The notes under the pieces were generated by a model. It did no database searches. It worked only from the letters and a program-made list of their open reading frames with translations, and was not told where the DNA came from. Both the position numbers and the translations under genes were made by a program. Shown here one piece after another: positions 23,328 to 34,698 of a stretch of 64,000 bases of DNA (position 1 is its first letter; each line of letters begins with the position of its first letter). The stretch is taken from NCBI GenBank assembly GCA_011109175.1, contig RDEW01000068.1, positions 101,621 through 165,620 of the forward strand, written 5' to 3'. Origin of the DNA: Dicyema japonicum (lineage: Eukaryota; Dicyemida; Rhombozoa; Dicyemidae).

Positions 23328-24378
23328 TGTCACAGTCCATACATGCGAGGGCGCCGTACATGCGAGATTCATCACAAATACCAAAAAAATTTCTTAGTAA
23401 AACTTTCATTGGAAAAAATTATGGTCTGGCTGAGGCAACGAATTGGTGTCGCAGTTGTCCGCGGAAACGCTTACTCCGTGATGTCAGCAGCCGCTCTCCC
23501 CCATAGTTAATAAAATAATTATTAATAATATTAAAATTACATATAGTACATATTTTTATTTAAAATATTAATTATAAAACATGTATCTAGTGAATATAAC
23601 ACGTGATACCTTGGAAAAATTAGGATCTACTGTACTACTGGTAAGATCGATAATTGCCGTGACTGGAGAGAACGGGCAAAAATCAAAAGATGTACCGAAC
23701 AATTCATTTTCAAAGATTTGAAACTCTACATTATAAAAAATGGTATATAACTGAGATACTTTTGTCTGGAAGAAGCCGAACTTAAAGAAAAATACATTGA
23801 AGTTTTACATCATCCAATTTATATTAGGCTCTACTTAATCACTTTGGACGAGATAATTATATAGTTACTTACCCTTTATGGTGCTACACGTAGAGAAGTT
23901 AGTACTGTGGTCTCCAAATGTGTTTATTGTCAGTCAAAACGATTGCTTGCAACTAAACCTGAAATTACGCCAATCATTGCTTATGCTCCAAGAGATCGGT
24001 ACTTTGTAGATCTTGTTGAATTACGTTGACATTCTTCTCAAAATGAAAACTATTGTTGGGTAATTAGTTTGCAATATATTTATCAGATTATGGTTCTTAT
24101 AGACTCATTTTCTAAATTCGCTGTTGTTGAAAGTGCCTTCAAATCTGGAAGTAAAACATCAAGAATTCTAATGAATATTTTTTTCTTATTGGATCGGGTT
24201 GATTTAAAATAGTTTAGCTTGACTTCAAAGTAATGTTGGTTTTCAAGTAATTCCTATAATCACAACTAAGAGTATAAAGCTTATAAATTTTAGATTTTTA
24301 ATGAATATTTAATACAACGAATTCCAAAAATGTGATTTTTATTGAAAAATATGAATCTCGCATGTATGGACTGTGACA
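23328..24378 (+). mobile_element. Ginger-like DNA transposon with integrase remnant
   Basis: The ends are inverted repeats of about 22 bp (TGTCACAGTCCATACATGCG at 23328; its complement ends at 24378). They start TGT as Ginger elements do and are flanked by ATTA / TTTA. Inside, 23915-24190 encodes a decayed DDE integrase: CVYCQSKRLLATKPEITPII, APRDRYFVDLVEL, then LIDSFSKFAVVES. This is the layout of Gypsy-type or KRBA2-like integrases. The fragment at 23420-23510 (WLRQRIGVAVVRGNA) is a family-gamma LINE tail inserted in it. At about 1 kb the element is deleted and dead. Confidence 0.6.
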
Positions 24379-24449
24379 TTTAATGGTTTATTTTATTTTT
24401 TATTTAAAAAAATTTCACGTTGATTTAATATCCTTGTGGTGTCCTTAAA

Positions 24450-24740
24450 GTGAGCATCACCCTGACCAAATCCTCTGGTGATTACATTATGAAAACTATT
24501 CCGCCGAAGAATGAAGTGATGCCCGCGACGGTAGGACGTGGGACGAAAATGGAAGAGGGCGGACCTATTTCTCCACCTTTCTTCGCAAGCGAAACCTGTA
24601 ATGTTCTATTGGGAGATGGATTTGGTCGGCACAACCAGATGTTCTAATCTGGGTTCTTTTCTTGGGTTAACTAGTTATGACTGCATGTGCTGGGCTTACC
24701 TAAGATTGTAAGCCTGGGGTTAATAATAATACAACAATAA
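24450..24740 (+). mobile_element. SINE-B copy
   Basis: From ACCAAATCCTCTGGTG to AAGCCTGGGGTTAATAATAA it is collinear with 735-1000, with clear similarity over the whole length. The tail of TAA-type repeats supports retroposition. Confidence 0.65.
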
Positions 24741-25439
24741 TAAGTGACCCTAATTACCAAGGAAATTTGAAATAGCTTTTTTCTTATCGAAAAAAATCAA
24801 TTCTCACAGATTCACACAAAAGTTCGGAGCGAGCATTGGAACTATAGCTCGAATAAAAAAGATGTGCCTCTTTTGATTGGTGGGAATATCTGTTCAAGGA
24901 TTGAAACTCGTGAAAAAAATGAAGATACTTTTAAATTGCTGGAATAAAAGGTTCTCAAAGTATTTCATCACTTGAGACTGCAACATGTCCCAGTTAGTGG
25001 CCACTTATTAAAAAAGATTTAAGACATCAAATGGGTGCTTAGAAAACTATAAAACAAGACAGAGTAAAGTTCAAATGTCCTGCAGGTTCAAGCAATGGAA
25101 TTGATGGCCTCGTGACACTTATTGAAAAAATTGTGTAATATGGGAAGGAAAATTTTTTAACTGCGATGAAACTTGTCTTTTTTGAAAAAAACTACGAAAA
25201 AATCATTTCTCCAAAGAAACAATAATTCACCTGGCTATAAGCAGAGCAAAGAAAAAAATGAAATAACAAAAGGAATCCTCAAACAAATTAATGATTTGGA
25301 AGAATTTATTTTAGATATCGCTCCGGATTCCCCGAGTTTTATTCGTTTAAGAAAAAACAGCTAAATTTGAAAAAAATATGCATTTGGAGTAAAATTGAAC
25401 ATTTTTTGCCAATACGTCACAATAAATTTGTCAAATTCA

Positions 25440-26140
25440 TAAAGTTCAGGGTTTACAGCGCTTACACGTAATGATCGGAGATCGGACGAATCTTGGAGAA
25501 GGCAAAAGAAGTTCGGCTCGCTTCTAGGAGAATCTGAAGATGCTACTCGTAGGAAGATCCTTGCTATGAGTGCACTGAAAAAAATATCGTCAATATGGAG
25601 CCACAAGAAGAGGATAGGACTGAACACCAGGCGTAGAATATACAAAATTTTTGTCATCCCGGCACTAACCTACAACTCTGGGACTTGGGAAATCTCAAAA
25701 GGGAAATGGGCCGTCTTGACTCTTTCCACAGAGCTCAGCTCAAATCCATAATCACGATCAACTGGTCTATGAAGATCTCTAATGCAAACCTTCATAATAA
25801 ATGCAAATTCGGTGTGCTGTCAGATGATATTTTCAAATCAAGATGAGCCTCTTTGGTCACGTGTTGCGTCTAAATGACCAGGTCCCTGCAATATCGCAAT
25901 GGACAATTACTTCGCACACATTGGAGCCGTATTCCGCGAAAGGCCAAGACACCTACGACTATCTTGAACGAAGACCTATCGGTGGCCGGTGTGAGACTAA
26001 CTTCGGCGGACGATCTGGACCACCTAAGAGAACTAGCGCGCAACAGAGGATCATGGTCGAGGTTGACGGAGAGGTCATTAAGAATACGACACAAGGCAAA
26101 CTTAACTAATTTATGTTTTCTCGGGAGTGTTTTTTAATAA
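25440..26140 (+). mobile_element. RTE-like LINE C-terminal fragment (family beta)
   Basis: Pieces are RRIYKIFVIPALTYNSGTWE, then MSLFGHVLRLND and, in another frame, TTILNEDLSVAGVRLTSADD and LRELARNRGSWSRLTER. This is the standard RTE C-terminal order. At least two frame changes are present. Confidence 0.65.
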
Positions 26141-26385
26141 TAATAATTTCATAAAGTTATAATTATTTATATCTTTTAAGTTAAAACCTCGATTTTTGGA
26201 AAAACCTCGGTTTTTCGAAACATTGGTGTTCCAAATCGAGGTCAGACTGTATTGTACATTTTAGTTTAAAAGCTATATGAAATTAAAATTTCCTACGATT
26301 AATTTATTTTTTTAATTTTTTAGAATTTTTTAACTAAAAAAGCATGTGTTGATGGAGGATCATTTCATGTTCGAGGGGAAATGCA

Positions 26386-27145
26386 GATACAGTTTGGGAC
26401 CTGGGAAATTATGGCGGATTCGAGAGGCAAATTTTAATTTTTTATAAACTAATAAAATGCATTTTTTTTAATTTTAAAGACTAATTAAAAAATGAAACCT
26501 TTAATTTCCTTTAAAATAATACGTTATTCTTCTTTTAATGTTCGTTTTGATGTTTCTACTAACATCATCGAGGACATTAAAGACATTTAAGTTAACTTTA
26601 TCCTTCTGTTTAAAGTACTTCCTCAATGTATAGACAGCATTCATTGCATAGTCTAAAACGACTTGTTCATTTTTTTGTTCTCCATCATTAATGCATTTTT
26701 TGTCTTTATTTTCATCCAAATTTTCCAGGATCTCTTCATTCTCTGTATACTTATAGAGAAGAAATTCATTTTTTGGAATTGGATCATTTATTTGCAGTCT
26801 AGACACGAATTCTTGATAAGTTTTAGGCGACAACTCGTCATTAATTTCTTCAATAAAATTTTCGGTCCATTTAGCATGTCGAAAACAGTTTATTATTTTT
26901 GTACTATTTAGCTTTTTCTATGCTTGATAGGTATAAAAAATAACATCCTTAAGGCTTATTTCTTTACATGCCTCGGTTTATGATTTTCCGAGTTCAATTT
27001 TTTCAGTTTTTTTTAATTAAAAAATAAAAATAATAAGAAAATGAAAAAAATTATTTTTAAAAATGCGGAAAATTCGAGAATTTCTCATAGGGAATTTTGT
27101 ATTTTTGAAAAAATGCGGCGGATTCGAGAGGTTTTACTGTATTAC
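26386..27145 (-). mobile_element. Second pogo/Tigger-like element, transposase C-terminus
   Basis: The right end near 27110-27145 reads, on the minus strand, CAGTAAAACCTCTCGAATCC. The left end near 26386-26430 carries a diverged copy (CAGTTTGGGACCTGGG ... GCGGATTCGAGAGG). Between them a minus-strand frame (26501-26833, extendable upstream to 26900) includes NCFRHAKWTENFIEEIN-like sequence and DYAMNAVYTLRKYFKQKD. These correspond to the end of Tigger transposases. The catalytic part is missing. Confidence 0.5.
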
Positions 27146-27149
27146 GAAA

Positions 27150-27340
27150 AGGACACTCAATAGTTCTAATGTATCCAGGTGGTATTGTTGGGGTAGAACA
27201 TGCACCTATGTTCAAATACGATCTGCTATTATTCGTCTTTAAATATCTTAGGTACATGGTTATGAAACTCTAAAATCTTAGCTTTATTTTTATGTGGAGT
27301 TATAAAATTGCGACGCATAGAATAGTCAGACAATCTTGAC
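27150..27340. other. No feature recognised
   Basis: A minus-strand frame (27057-27257) is open but unrecognised. Confidence 0.3.
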
Positions 27341-27664
27341 TTGAGTTCGGCGACAATAGTAGATTGGCTAATATATATCCGAAAGAGCTGTGCACGTCAA
27401 TTAATTACTTCGATAAATTCAAAAATCGGTTTTATCTTAACAATAAGCGGTGAAGGAATGATTGTAGAAATAAAAATCATAATTAAATTATCTCCCCCAT
27501 TAAGAAACACAGGTCTAAATAATGAAGGTATGAGACTAGACTCCAGATCACGTGAATGTGGCCCTGAAATTTCAGTCAGCCGTCCGGTACGTTCATGGGC
27601 GGGCACGATGGAAGAACACTGGACAAAGATGTGGTCGTTGTTAGAATGTATCGCGATCACGTGA
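27341..27664 (+). mobile_element. GIT-tail LINE C-terminal fragment
   Basis: An open frame of 107 codons ends GTMEEHWTKMWSLLECIAIT-stop, matching the H-x2-KM-x2-LLE-x3-IT consensus of the family. It is 5'-truncated. Confidence 0.6.
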
Positions 27665-28081
27665 TAATTATTTTGGTTTTACTGTTGTCTTGGGTTTTTT
27701 AAAAAAATTGTTGCCATCTTTTTTTTCTATTTGAGTTTTAGTTAAGAATTATGATAGTTCTCCCCCTTTTTGTCTAAATTCATTCTCATATTATGTTACA
27801 GCAGACTATCCTATTCCCCACACAGAATTTACTAACCCTGATGATTCGATTAGAACCCGTGTTTATATTCAACGCGCTTGCATTGCAGATTCACTGTGTT
27901 TTGAGTATTTAGATCGCCTGACATTGGTCCCCCCGACATAATTTACGTAACGTTGCCTCTCATGATATTTATTTTTTATTTATTTAACCCAAGAACACCA
28001 ATAGTTAATTTAATTGTATTTTTTTATTTTTATTTTTTGTGTTGATACTTATTCCCTGTCTAATTTGGTTGCTTCTGCTTC

Positions 28082-28337
28082 AGACCCAGGACATGCTTCA
28101 AAGCAGGCCGAGGAACGAAAGAGGAGGAAGTACCAGAGAATTTCGGAGGAGTATCTTTTTGTTCCATTCGCGGTGGAAACGTCAGGAATCCTTGGCCCCC
28201 AAGCAGACTAGTTGGTTCGTAAGATCGGCTTCATGATTCAAGCTGTGACCAAGGATCCGCGAGAGACTGGTTGGTTCCGAGAACGTATCTCGTTGGCTAT
28301 TGTTAGGGGAAATAGCATGGCCATTCAGATGCCTTAA
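28082..28337 (+). mobile_element. Family-gamma LINE tail, best preserved copy
   Basis: One frame with a single stop reads RRKYQRISEEYLFVPFAVET, SGILGPQAD-stop-LVRKIG, AVTKDPRETGWFRERISLAI and VRGNSMAIQMP-stop. This gives the order of the tail domain seen in the other five copies. Confidence 0.55.
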
Positions 28338-28394
28338 TTTAATTTTTATTCATTTTATAATAAATTGGTTCCTCATTTAATTGTATTAAACTAA

Positions 28395-28690
28395 TTAGGT
28401 GATCCCGGCCACCTCCATCAGGTCTCTCATCTTTTTCCGGTGGACTTTCCGAGATCCAACACAGCTTCTCTGAGGACGGGAGGGTTTTGAAAGAAAAGCA
28501 AGAGGGGTGATGTAAAGTCTTCTAGTAAGGCCCAATCCATTAGAGCATTGTAGGAAGCTGGATTTTCGGCACAGAGCGGCGAATCCCTTCCCATTTTGTC
28601 CGATAAGGTCTTCCAGAGAGGTGGGTGTGAGACTGACTGTTCTCACGAGCTTGCGCCGATAGTTGTAGCTGGAGATCACTGGATAATATG
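28395..28690 (-). mobile_element. GIT-tail LINE C-terminal fragment
   Basis: The 94-codon minus-strand frame ends CVGSRKVHRKKMRDLMEVAG-IT-stop. Upstream it has TSLEDLIGQNGKGFAALCRK. The frame is uninterrupted over its length. Confidence 0.6.
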
Positions 28691-28864
28691 ATCATCTACT
28701 TTTATAATAATGGGAATACTAGTCCTATCCCAGGTTGAAACGAAAGGCAAATTCACACCTTGGCATTGTGGTTGTTTCTAATTCACCAGCTAATAGGTCG
28801 TATTTATGTATGTTGTAGTGTTTTTTATCTTGAAATTCTCGAAAGTCTGAGCAACCTCACTAGC

Positions 28865-29131
28865 TTACAAATCGGAACCAGCAAGTCGTACCCAAATTAA
28901 GCATTTCCCCCGAGAGAAGGGGAAGACAGTTACCCCGTCCAGGCGCTTTCCCTCTACACGATCCTGACCCACCGGTTCCAGTGATGACAGGAATCCAGCC
29001 GCCTTGGAGAGCGATTCACAACCCCGTTGATGACGGCATGCCTCTAGAACCGGCCTCTGTTGAGACGGTAAGACAGTGGGTAAAGTCCTTTGCAGCCACA
29101 AAAGATCGCTAACCACTTCTAGAATGGGCAC
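28865..29131 (-). mobile_element. Retroelement fragment
   Basis: The frame contains HQRGCESLSKAAGFLSSLEP, KRLDGVTVFPFSRGKCLIW and LPTVLPSQQRP. The sequence GKR-DGVT-FPFSRGK...W is familiar from the C-terminal part of invertebrate LINE polyproteins. The boundaries are unknown. Confidence 0.45.
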
Positions 29132-29134
29132 TCA

Positions 29135-30360
29135 CCTTGATTGCTTGACCTGTAACCTAATTCTAAATGCTGTGAGTTAAGAATGTTTAAAATAAGACAA
29201 TTTGGATGCATAAAACAGAATGAATATGGTCCCACATAACAACCACAACTGCTTGATATTCATTTCTCAGACGGTGGGGAATAACTAGGGGATTGATGAG
29301 GCACCGTGACGACGGCTGCTGTACTCGTTCTCCAATAAATATTGGTCTTCAAACCCCAATGTGGATAAACAACCAGTGTACCTGTTAAAGTCTGCGACAT
29401 TTGTGTCCTTAATCTTTGTCTCGTTGAGGATCTCAATGTCGACATGTCCTTAACCTTTTCTGGTGGGACCCCGTCACCTACTTAAAAGAAGTCCAAATTC
29501 AATCTTATAAAATGTTGTAAAAATGCTATTCTGGGAGTTCAAAGAGAAGAGTATCGGGTTTTGAGTGACGAACTCTTCTTTTAGCTTGTCTCAGTTAAGA
29601 ACACTTGTGGTCTTAATATCACGGCTTGCAGAACTGAGGAAGGGAGAGCCCAGAATAACACGATGGCTCTTTCAGAACTTTGGGCTCTAGCTTAATGTTC
29701 CCACTTGAATTGCATATCTCCTGACTTTCCTCGAGATTCCCTGCACTTTTCGCTTTCCTCACTGAAATACCGCACTTAAGCGCTCACAGCACGCCTCTTA
29801 ATGATGGCAGCGTGGAGTTCAAAAGTAAATCCAAAGTGTCTCATTCTTGATGTGAACTCAATATAAGGTCACTTTAATATTATTTTAGTATTCGAGTTAG
29901 AATCTCGTCTAGTTTAAATTGAAAGAACTTCTGCCAAGAAAATCATCTGCTATAAGCTGCATAGGATAAGGTTGGCATGATAAACGTAGACTGAATACTA
30001 AACTTGATAATATCCAGCTTAAAGAAAACATCATTTTGGAGTTGTAAGAACCTCTCCAGTGGAATAAGAGATAGCAAATGATCTTTTTCATTCCACCAGG
30101 CAACTGAGAAAGTGGATTACATAATGCCAAAGCACAGAGGAAAGGAAATCATCATTCAAATAGCCAATAGGAAGAATATTACACACTTTGAGTGACAAAC
30201 TCTTCTCTAGCTTGTCTACCAATGACATCCAAACCAATAAAGTGACAAGTGCTTAATATTTTAGTAGAAAAATAATTAAATAATTTTAAATTAATATTAT
30301 TAATTAATTTTTTATATTTAATTATTTAAATTTTTAAATACAAACCGCAAAATTGTTTGT
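29135..30360. other. Mostly unassigned; SINE-A fragment at 30040-30150
   Basis: 30040-30150 matches the middle of SINE-A in minus orientation. A short motif (TTTGAGTGAC-AACTCTTCT-AGCTTGTCT) occurs at about 29555 and again at 30190. No gene was recognised. Confidence 0.4.
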
Positions 30361-30366
30361 TGTTGT

Positions 30367-30825
30367 ATGGTTAAAGTTGTTTTGTACAAGTTTATTTTAA
30401 AACTTTTAAAAGATAATAATCCATGTGTTGAATGGATTGGTTATAAAATATTCAGAATTAATGATATGGTAGAGCTCGCAAGGCTCTGGGGAATAGTAAA
30501 ACGTAATCCAAAAATGACAGTTAACTCAGTAAACAGAAATATAAGAAATTATTACGAAAATCCGTCAATATTGAAAAGAATAAGCAAAGATGCTTATCAA
30601 TTATTGGCGGCTGACCTGTCATTGCCAATTGCCCCACAAATAAGCGAGTTTGATGAAATTATGCTTAAAGAAGCTGTATTTGCATGTGATCAACTCTTAA
30701 TGCAGGAGGGTGGTTGTCCCTATGCATTTGATAATAATTTAGTCCATGACTACCACCCATTATATACTAATGGCTGGTGTTATGGGCTTGCAAATTATTA
30801 CTATTATCCTTATAATTATTATTAA
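30367..30825 (+). CDS. Divergent ETS-domain transcription factor
   Basis: The single open frame of 152 residues starts almost inside the DNA-binding domain: LYKFILKLLKD, VEWIGYKIFRINDMVELARL, WGIVKRNPKMTVNSVNRNIR and NYYENPSILKR. These align with the ETS order L.QFLL.LL, I.W....F+..D..EVARLWG, K..P.M....+.R.+R.YY. Both DNA-contacting arginines of the recognition helix (NRNIRNYY) are kept. Residues about 90-152 form a short tail ending in a tyrosine-rich run (YYYYPYNYY). There is no pointed domain and no intron. An AATAAA lies at 30837-30842. The sequence is far from any ETS subfamily I know. Confidence 0.8.
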   Translation: MVKVVLYKFILKLLKDNNPCVEWIGYKIFRINDMVELARLWGIVKRNPKMTVNSVNRNIRNYYENPSILKRISKDAYQLLAADLSLPIAPQISEFDEIMLKEAVFACDQLLMQEGGCPYAFDNNLVHDYHPLYTNGWCYGLANYYYYPYNYY

Positions 30826-30844
30826 TATGCTTTTTTAATAAAAT

Positions 30845-31600
30845 TTTGTATTATTTGTGTTTTGAGTTTAGTTTTAGGCTTTGATATTTCTCTTTGATCT
30901 TGTAAATATAATTTTTACTAAAAATTATTAAGTTTACGAGTTGCCATGGTGATACGTCTTTTGCGGTTTTGTCTGCGGTTAATCGAACAAAAAATCTCAA
31001 CACGATTGTACTGAGAGTGTTATAATGGGTTCATCTGGAATTAAGAGACAACGTTCTTGTTTTTTAAACGTTTGACATCTTGGATGTTAAAAGTAAGCGA
31101 GGTTTAAATGCCGAAGAACTAGAAAAATTACGGGCGCGAACATTCAATGGACGCTTCGGACATCCTCTAGTATCAAAAAGGTGCTTTTGTCAACCTCACA
31201 AACCTTAAAAATCGCCATAGAAACCTACCAAAGATCACAATAGTCTCCAACAACCACTAAGATCGGTTACTTGATCCCGGCCATGGACCAGCAGTGATAG
31301 CTGGTCTACCCTTAAGCCATATAAAAGACCTTATTTGTATTATTGCTACCGTTGAAGAGAATTTCCCAATCCTATTGCTAACCGGATTTGCAGGCAAAAA
31401 TTTCCAACTATGCCATCAAAATACTATTTTCTGTCGAAATCATCGTCGATCACAGGATATTCAAACCACGATAGTATTTATGATCTCTACAATAGTTCTC
31501 AAACCTGACATTGAAGATGCGCTCCGCTATTAATCGCAATTTGTTCGAATCGGGTGAAGTTGGTGGCAGTTCTTAGGACATATGCAAGCCTCTGTACGTT
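30845..31600. other. Unassigned; a small open frame at 31080-31210
   Basis: The frame reads LDVKSKRGLNAEELEKLRAR, then TFNGRFGHPLVSKRCFC and a stop. It looks protein-like but I recognise nothing and found no convincing upstream exon. Confidence 0.25.
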
Positions 31601-31611
31601 GAGGCTATTCT

Positions 31612-32113
31612 TTAGAAGAAATAATTATGTGTGCACGTTAAGTAGACATAAACGGGACAGAGTTTCTTGGAGTAACTGTCGTTTTTCTCGTACATCTCTG
31701 CCCATTGCACGCATGGTGATCCGAGGGATGTAAAGTCTTTGTCAGCCGTGGAAATACTTCCAGGCATTCGCATATACTGCAATTTAATTCCAGTCCAGCT
31801 TCTGACAGAGCAGGAATTATCAATCCTCTTGTGAACCGTATCATCAAGATAATACAGGTTGAGGGGAGAGCGAGGTGTTAGTAATTCTTTCGATTGCAAA
31901 AAAGAACAACAAGTGGTTAACGGGACCTCCTTGTTGCACTCCAGAAGACGAAGGGATTAGGTAGTCCCCGAAGGATGAAGGTAGACTATAAGACTTAATC
32001 ACAATTTCGAAAATTTCATATTTCCATCCACTAATAAAAATATTATCTTTCCTCAGACTGTAAAGACGTTTTTGATACATAGTTTTAACAAGGACATGTC
32101 CGGAATCTTCCAT
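31612..32113 (-). mobile_element. LDD-type LINE reverse transcriptase fragment
   Basis: The minus strand has SSSGVQQGGPVNHLLFFFAI (motif B, QQGDP-type). Further on comes LNLYYLDDTVHKRI (motif C with LDD). It is the same family as 5037-5300. The frames are broken between the blocks. Confidence 0.6.
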
Positions 32114-32139
32114 ACTAGTTTAGGAATGTTCTAGCGGAA

Positions 32140-32623
32140 TGTACAGCGGACTCGCATCCTAGACGATCTCAGACTCCTACTTGAGGGGTTTCAAGAATTG
32201 TTCAACGATGGGGATAGAATATCGGAAGACAATCTTGTCAGCCAGCCTCCTAAAGACAGACCTGACCTCAACCGATTGTACTCTGCCGCCATTCTTATTA
32301 AGGGTTATCAAGTTGGCGGTGAAGAACGTGGACAACTCGAGAAGTACTCCAGAATCCTGTCCATAAGTGAGGTAATTGAATTCGTAGGACGAACAAATGG
32401 ATCTCCAACTGACAAAGAAGTTAGTGCTTTTTTTAAATGACCAGGTCTCATTCGGTTGAGCCCGTCACAGTTACTAGGGGCAAATTCCGTATTGCGAGAA
32501 GTACTTTATCATTTGATGCAGTCTGGGGACTTACTCCGTCTGAGGGGGCGACTGTGTGTTGGTTGTCAGGCGGCAACGATGCTTGGACAACAAAATACTG
32601 TAGTTGTCGAGAGTTGGCTTTAG
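32140..32623 (+). CDS. Unrecognised helical protein, partial, with one internal stop
   Basis: One frame from about 32140 to a TAG at 32621-32623 reads LDDLRLLLEGFQELFNDGDR, NRLYSAAILIKGYQVGGEER and ILSISEVIEFVGRTNGSPTD. After a TGA at 32438-32440 it continues RLSPSQLLGANSVLREVLYH. An AATAAA follows at 32634-32639, which supports a real 3' end. The composition is helix-rich and not transposon-like. The SISEVIEF.R.....SP segment faintly recalls Mediator subunit MED4, but that is weak. The internal stop may mark an unplaced intron or a base error. The 5' end is unknown. Confidence 0.35.
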
Positions 32624-32639
32624 TGGTTCACTTTAATAA

Positions 32640-33017
32640 AGTGATCTGATGTCATGCAGGGGTTGCACCTTCGATCAACTTCGAACGAACAGTTCTCTTG
32701 AGGTGGAGAACTTCTACTTCCGGACTATGTGTCTCCTTCAATTGGTTAAAATATGTGTGGTACCTTTGGATCTGGTTCCTCCCATAAAAGAACGAACATT
32801 GCTCCTCATGGAGGTAACAAGAGACTCCTATCCGTGACAATCTATAGGATGATTACGTTAATATGGTTTTCCTCGAAGTAGGAACAGGATATTCGAAAGA
32901 AGGGGGGTTATACTCATACTCACCGATACAATTTTTCCGCATCACACAACCACTCACGTTAGGAATTATAGAAGGCTCCCTCCACAGAATTTTGCATGAT
33001 ATTTGAGGATGATTTTG
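32640..33017. other. No feature recognised
   Basis: Open frames of about 60 codons overlap on both strands, and none resembles a family I know. Confidence 0.3.
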
Positions 33018-33626
33018 TCAAACTTCAAAATTGAGGAAAACGGGATTTAAACCCCAATTCAATATAATATAGCACTTGCAAGCATAATGGAGTGCAATCC
33101 TATAATTAACAGCATACATACAATCATCGTACAAGTTTCCCAATTCTGATAGATATTCCGCGTTTTCCATTTTTTGACCAGAAAATACCACGGCGCATCT
33201 GATGTTTCCCTTGTTCAAATCACCAGATTTCCAATGTCCCCAAAGTAGGAATGAAAACGATGGTTGATCCGCCATAAAAGGATGCAAGCACTTGTGAAAC
33301 AGTGGTACATCACCCTCCGACCAATAAATCAGGTGTCTAACTGTTCCAATCCTACATAAATTAAAACCAGAATAATTATGATATATATTAAAATATCCCA
33401 AGTACTAAAAATAACGAAAGTAATGGTGACAGTCCATTACATGTTCTCCGTAATATGTTAAAGTAGTTGTTATTATGAAGGCATTAGCCAATATCCCAAA
33501 AGTGTAATAACACGTTGTAAATATAATAGCTATTCCTAAGATAGTCAATGTGGTAAATAAATAACAAATAGCAAAACTAATAATAAATACATTATGGTAT
33601 AACTTTAATAATACAGTAACCATCAT
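33018..33626 (-). CDS. Putative membrane protein, unrecognised
   Basis: Two consecutive minus-strand frames could be joined by a micro-intron. The first (33626-33405) begins MMVTVLLKLYHNVFIISFAI and has two hydrophobic segments. The second (to 33018) has HLIYWSEGDVPLFHKCLHPF, then FSFLLWGHWKSGDL and a cysteine-containing end (DDCMYAVNYRIALHYACKC). A GT...AG of 36 nt between GAACAT and TACTTG would keep frame, but it is longer than every other intron here. It lies about 10 bp downstream of the ELAV-like gene on the same strand. No family was identified. Confidence 0.35.
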
Positions 33627-33638
33627 TATGCAAAAACA

Positions 33639-34698
33639 TTACTTGATTGTACGGCGATCATTCTTAAATGACACATTCAAAGTCTTTCCCACTGCTGATC
33701 CAGTAGTTGATTTGTTTAAAGCATTAATAGCTGCACATGCTTCCTCATATTTCACAAAATTAACGAAATCCAATGCAAACCATTAGCCCCATTACCTGGT
33801 AGAGAGTTTACATATGCAATAGCTCCGTACCTTGAAAACAATTGGTAAAGATGGAGGCTGTCGATTCAGGCTGCAAATTGGAGACATACACAGTAGTGTG
33901 AGACTGGAGGCCTCACTGACTGTCCCATTGGATTGAATCTGTAGTAAGAGTGGGGGTTGTTGGAGGAGGAGGTGGAGGATAACCGTTCTGACTGTACACA
34001 ATGGGAGTTAGTTGGGAATACTGAGGGTTCCTATGCTTCTCATTAATTTTGGAGTTCTGTCTAGCATACTTTACAATCAAGAATTTGTCGGTCCCCGGGA
34101 GGATCTGTTTGTAGTTCAATACATTGATAGCCGCGTCAGCACACACTTTGTGACGGAATTTGACCATTCCGTGCACTTTGACATCAAATGGCTGTCTTTA
34201 AAAGTCGAAGGAATAGACTGGACCAAATGCCTCGAAAGAGTGATCGAAGGTCGTGCTCTTGGAATGAAGGGGCAGATTCTGCACGTATAGATTCACAGTC
34301 TCAGTTTTTCACCAGATTCCATAGAGAAAGTGACCTGAATAAAGGTAAACTTAAACCTTGATGGCTTTTTCGTTGATAATTCTGCCGTCCAATAAGTCTA
34401 TGGCCTTCTGACACTCTTCCTTTGTGGAATATTTGATGAAACCGTAGCCTAGGGAACTCCGAGTTGCCTGGTCGATCATAAGTTTGCAGCCAATGACCTG
34501 TCGTTGAAATAATGGAATTACGGAGGAAACAGAGCCAAAGAGTGAGAGAAGATAGTCTGCAGTGATGGCGAGGTCGAGGTTACACACAATCAGTTCGTTG
34601 TCGTAGAGAGGCGGTTTCAGGTCGTTTTTGATTGTATTATTAGGCCTGAGTAAATTAAATAAGTACATTCTGGTAAGAATATCGTTATTTCCGTACAT
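33639..34698 (-). CDS. ELAV/Hu-type RNA-binding protein, three RRMs (frame breaks present)
   Basis: The exons are 34698-34357, 34334-34219 and 34191-33639, with introns of 22 nt (34335-34356) and 27 nt (34192-34218). RRM1 has RNP2 LIVCNL and RNP1 LGYGFIKY, close to the ELAV consensus, and ends AIKVTFS. RRM2 has LYVQNLP and HGMVKFR. A proline-rich hinge (GYPPPPPP) precedes RRM3, which has VYVSNLQPEST, RYGAIAYV, VNFVKYEEACAAIN and LNVSFK before a terminal TAA. ELAV proteins bind AU-rich and U-rich RNA and act in neural mRNA regulation in other animals. Four defects are present. There is one base missing in the run at 34305-34309, a TGA at 33913-33915, and single-base losses near 33845 and 33772. 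It is therefore a pseudogene or an error-rich stretch. Confidence 0.8.

Larger units (their letters stand above)
23201..26249. mobile_element. Tigger/pogo-like element shell with nested insertions
   Basis: The left end CAGTACGACTTCGATT at 23201 and the right end, read as its complement from 26249, CAGTCTGACCTCGATT, form imperfect terminal inverted repeats. Sub-terminal copies of ACCTCGGTTTTT-GGAAC lie inside both ends. Each end is flanked by TA, as in Tc1/mariner-Tigger elements. The interior is mostly other elements (Ginger-like 23328-24378, SINE-B 24450-24740, RTE-like LINE 25480-26140), so the shell is old. 24800-25370 may hold degraded transposase, but I cannot show it. Confidence 0.55.

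Noticed and set aside
34219-34356. A single 57-nt intron in the ELAV gene
   Set aside because: It would delete the RRM1-RRM2 linker (KVTFS...), which matches ELAV proteins. A 22-nt intron plus one missing base fits better.
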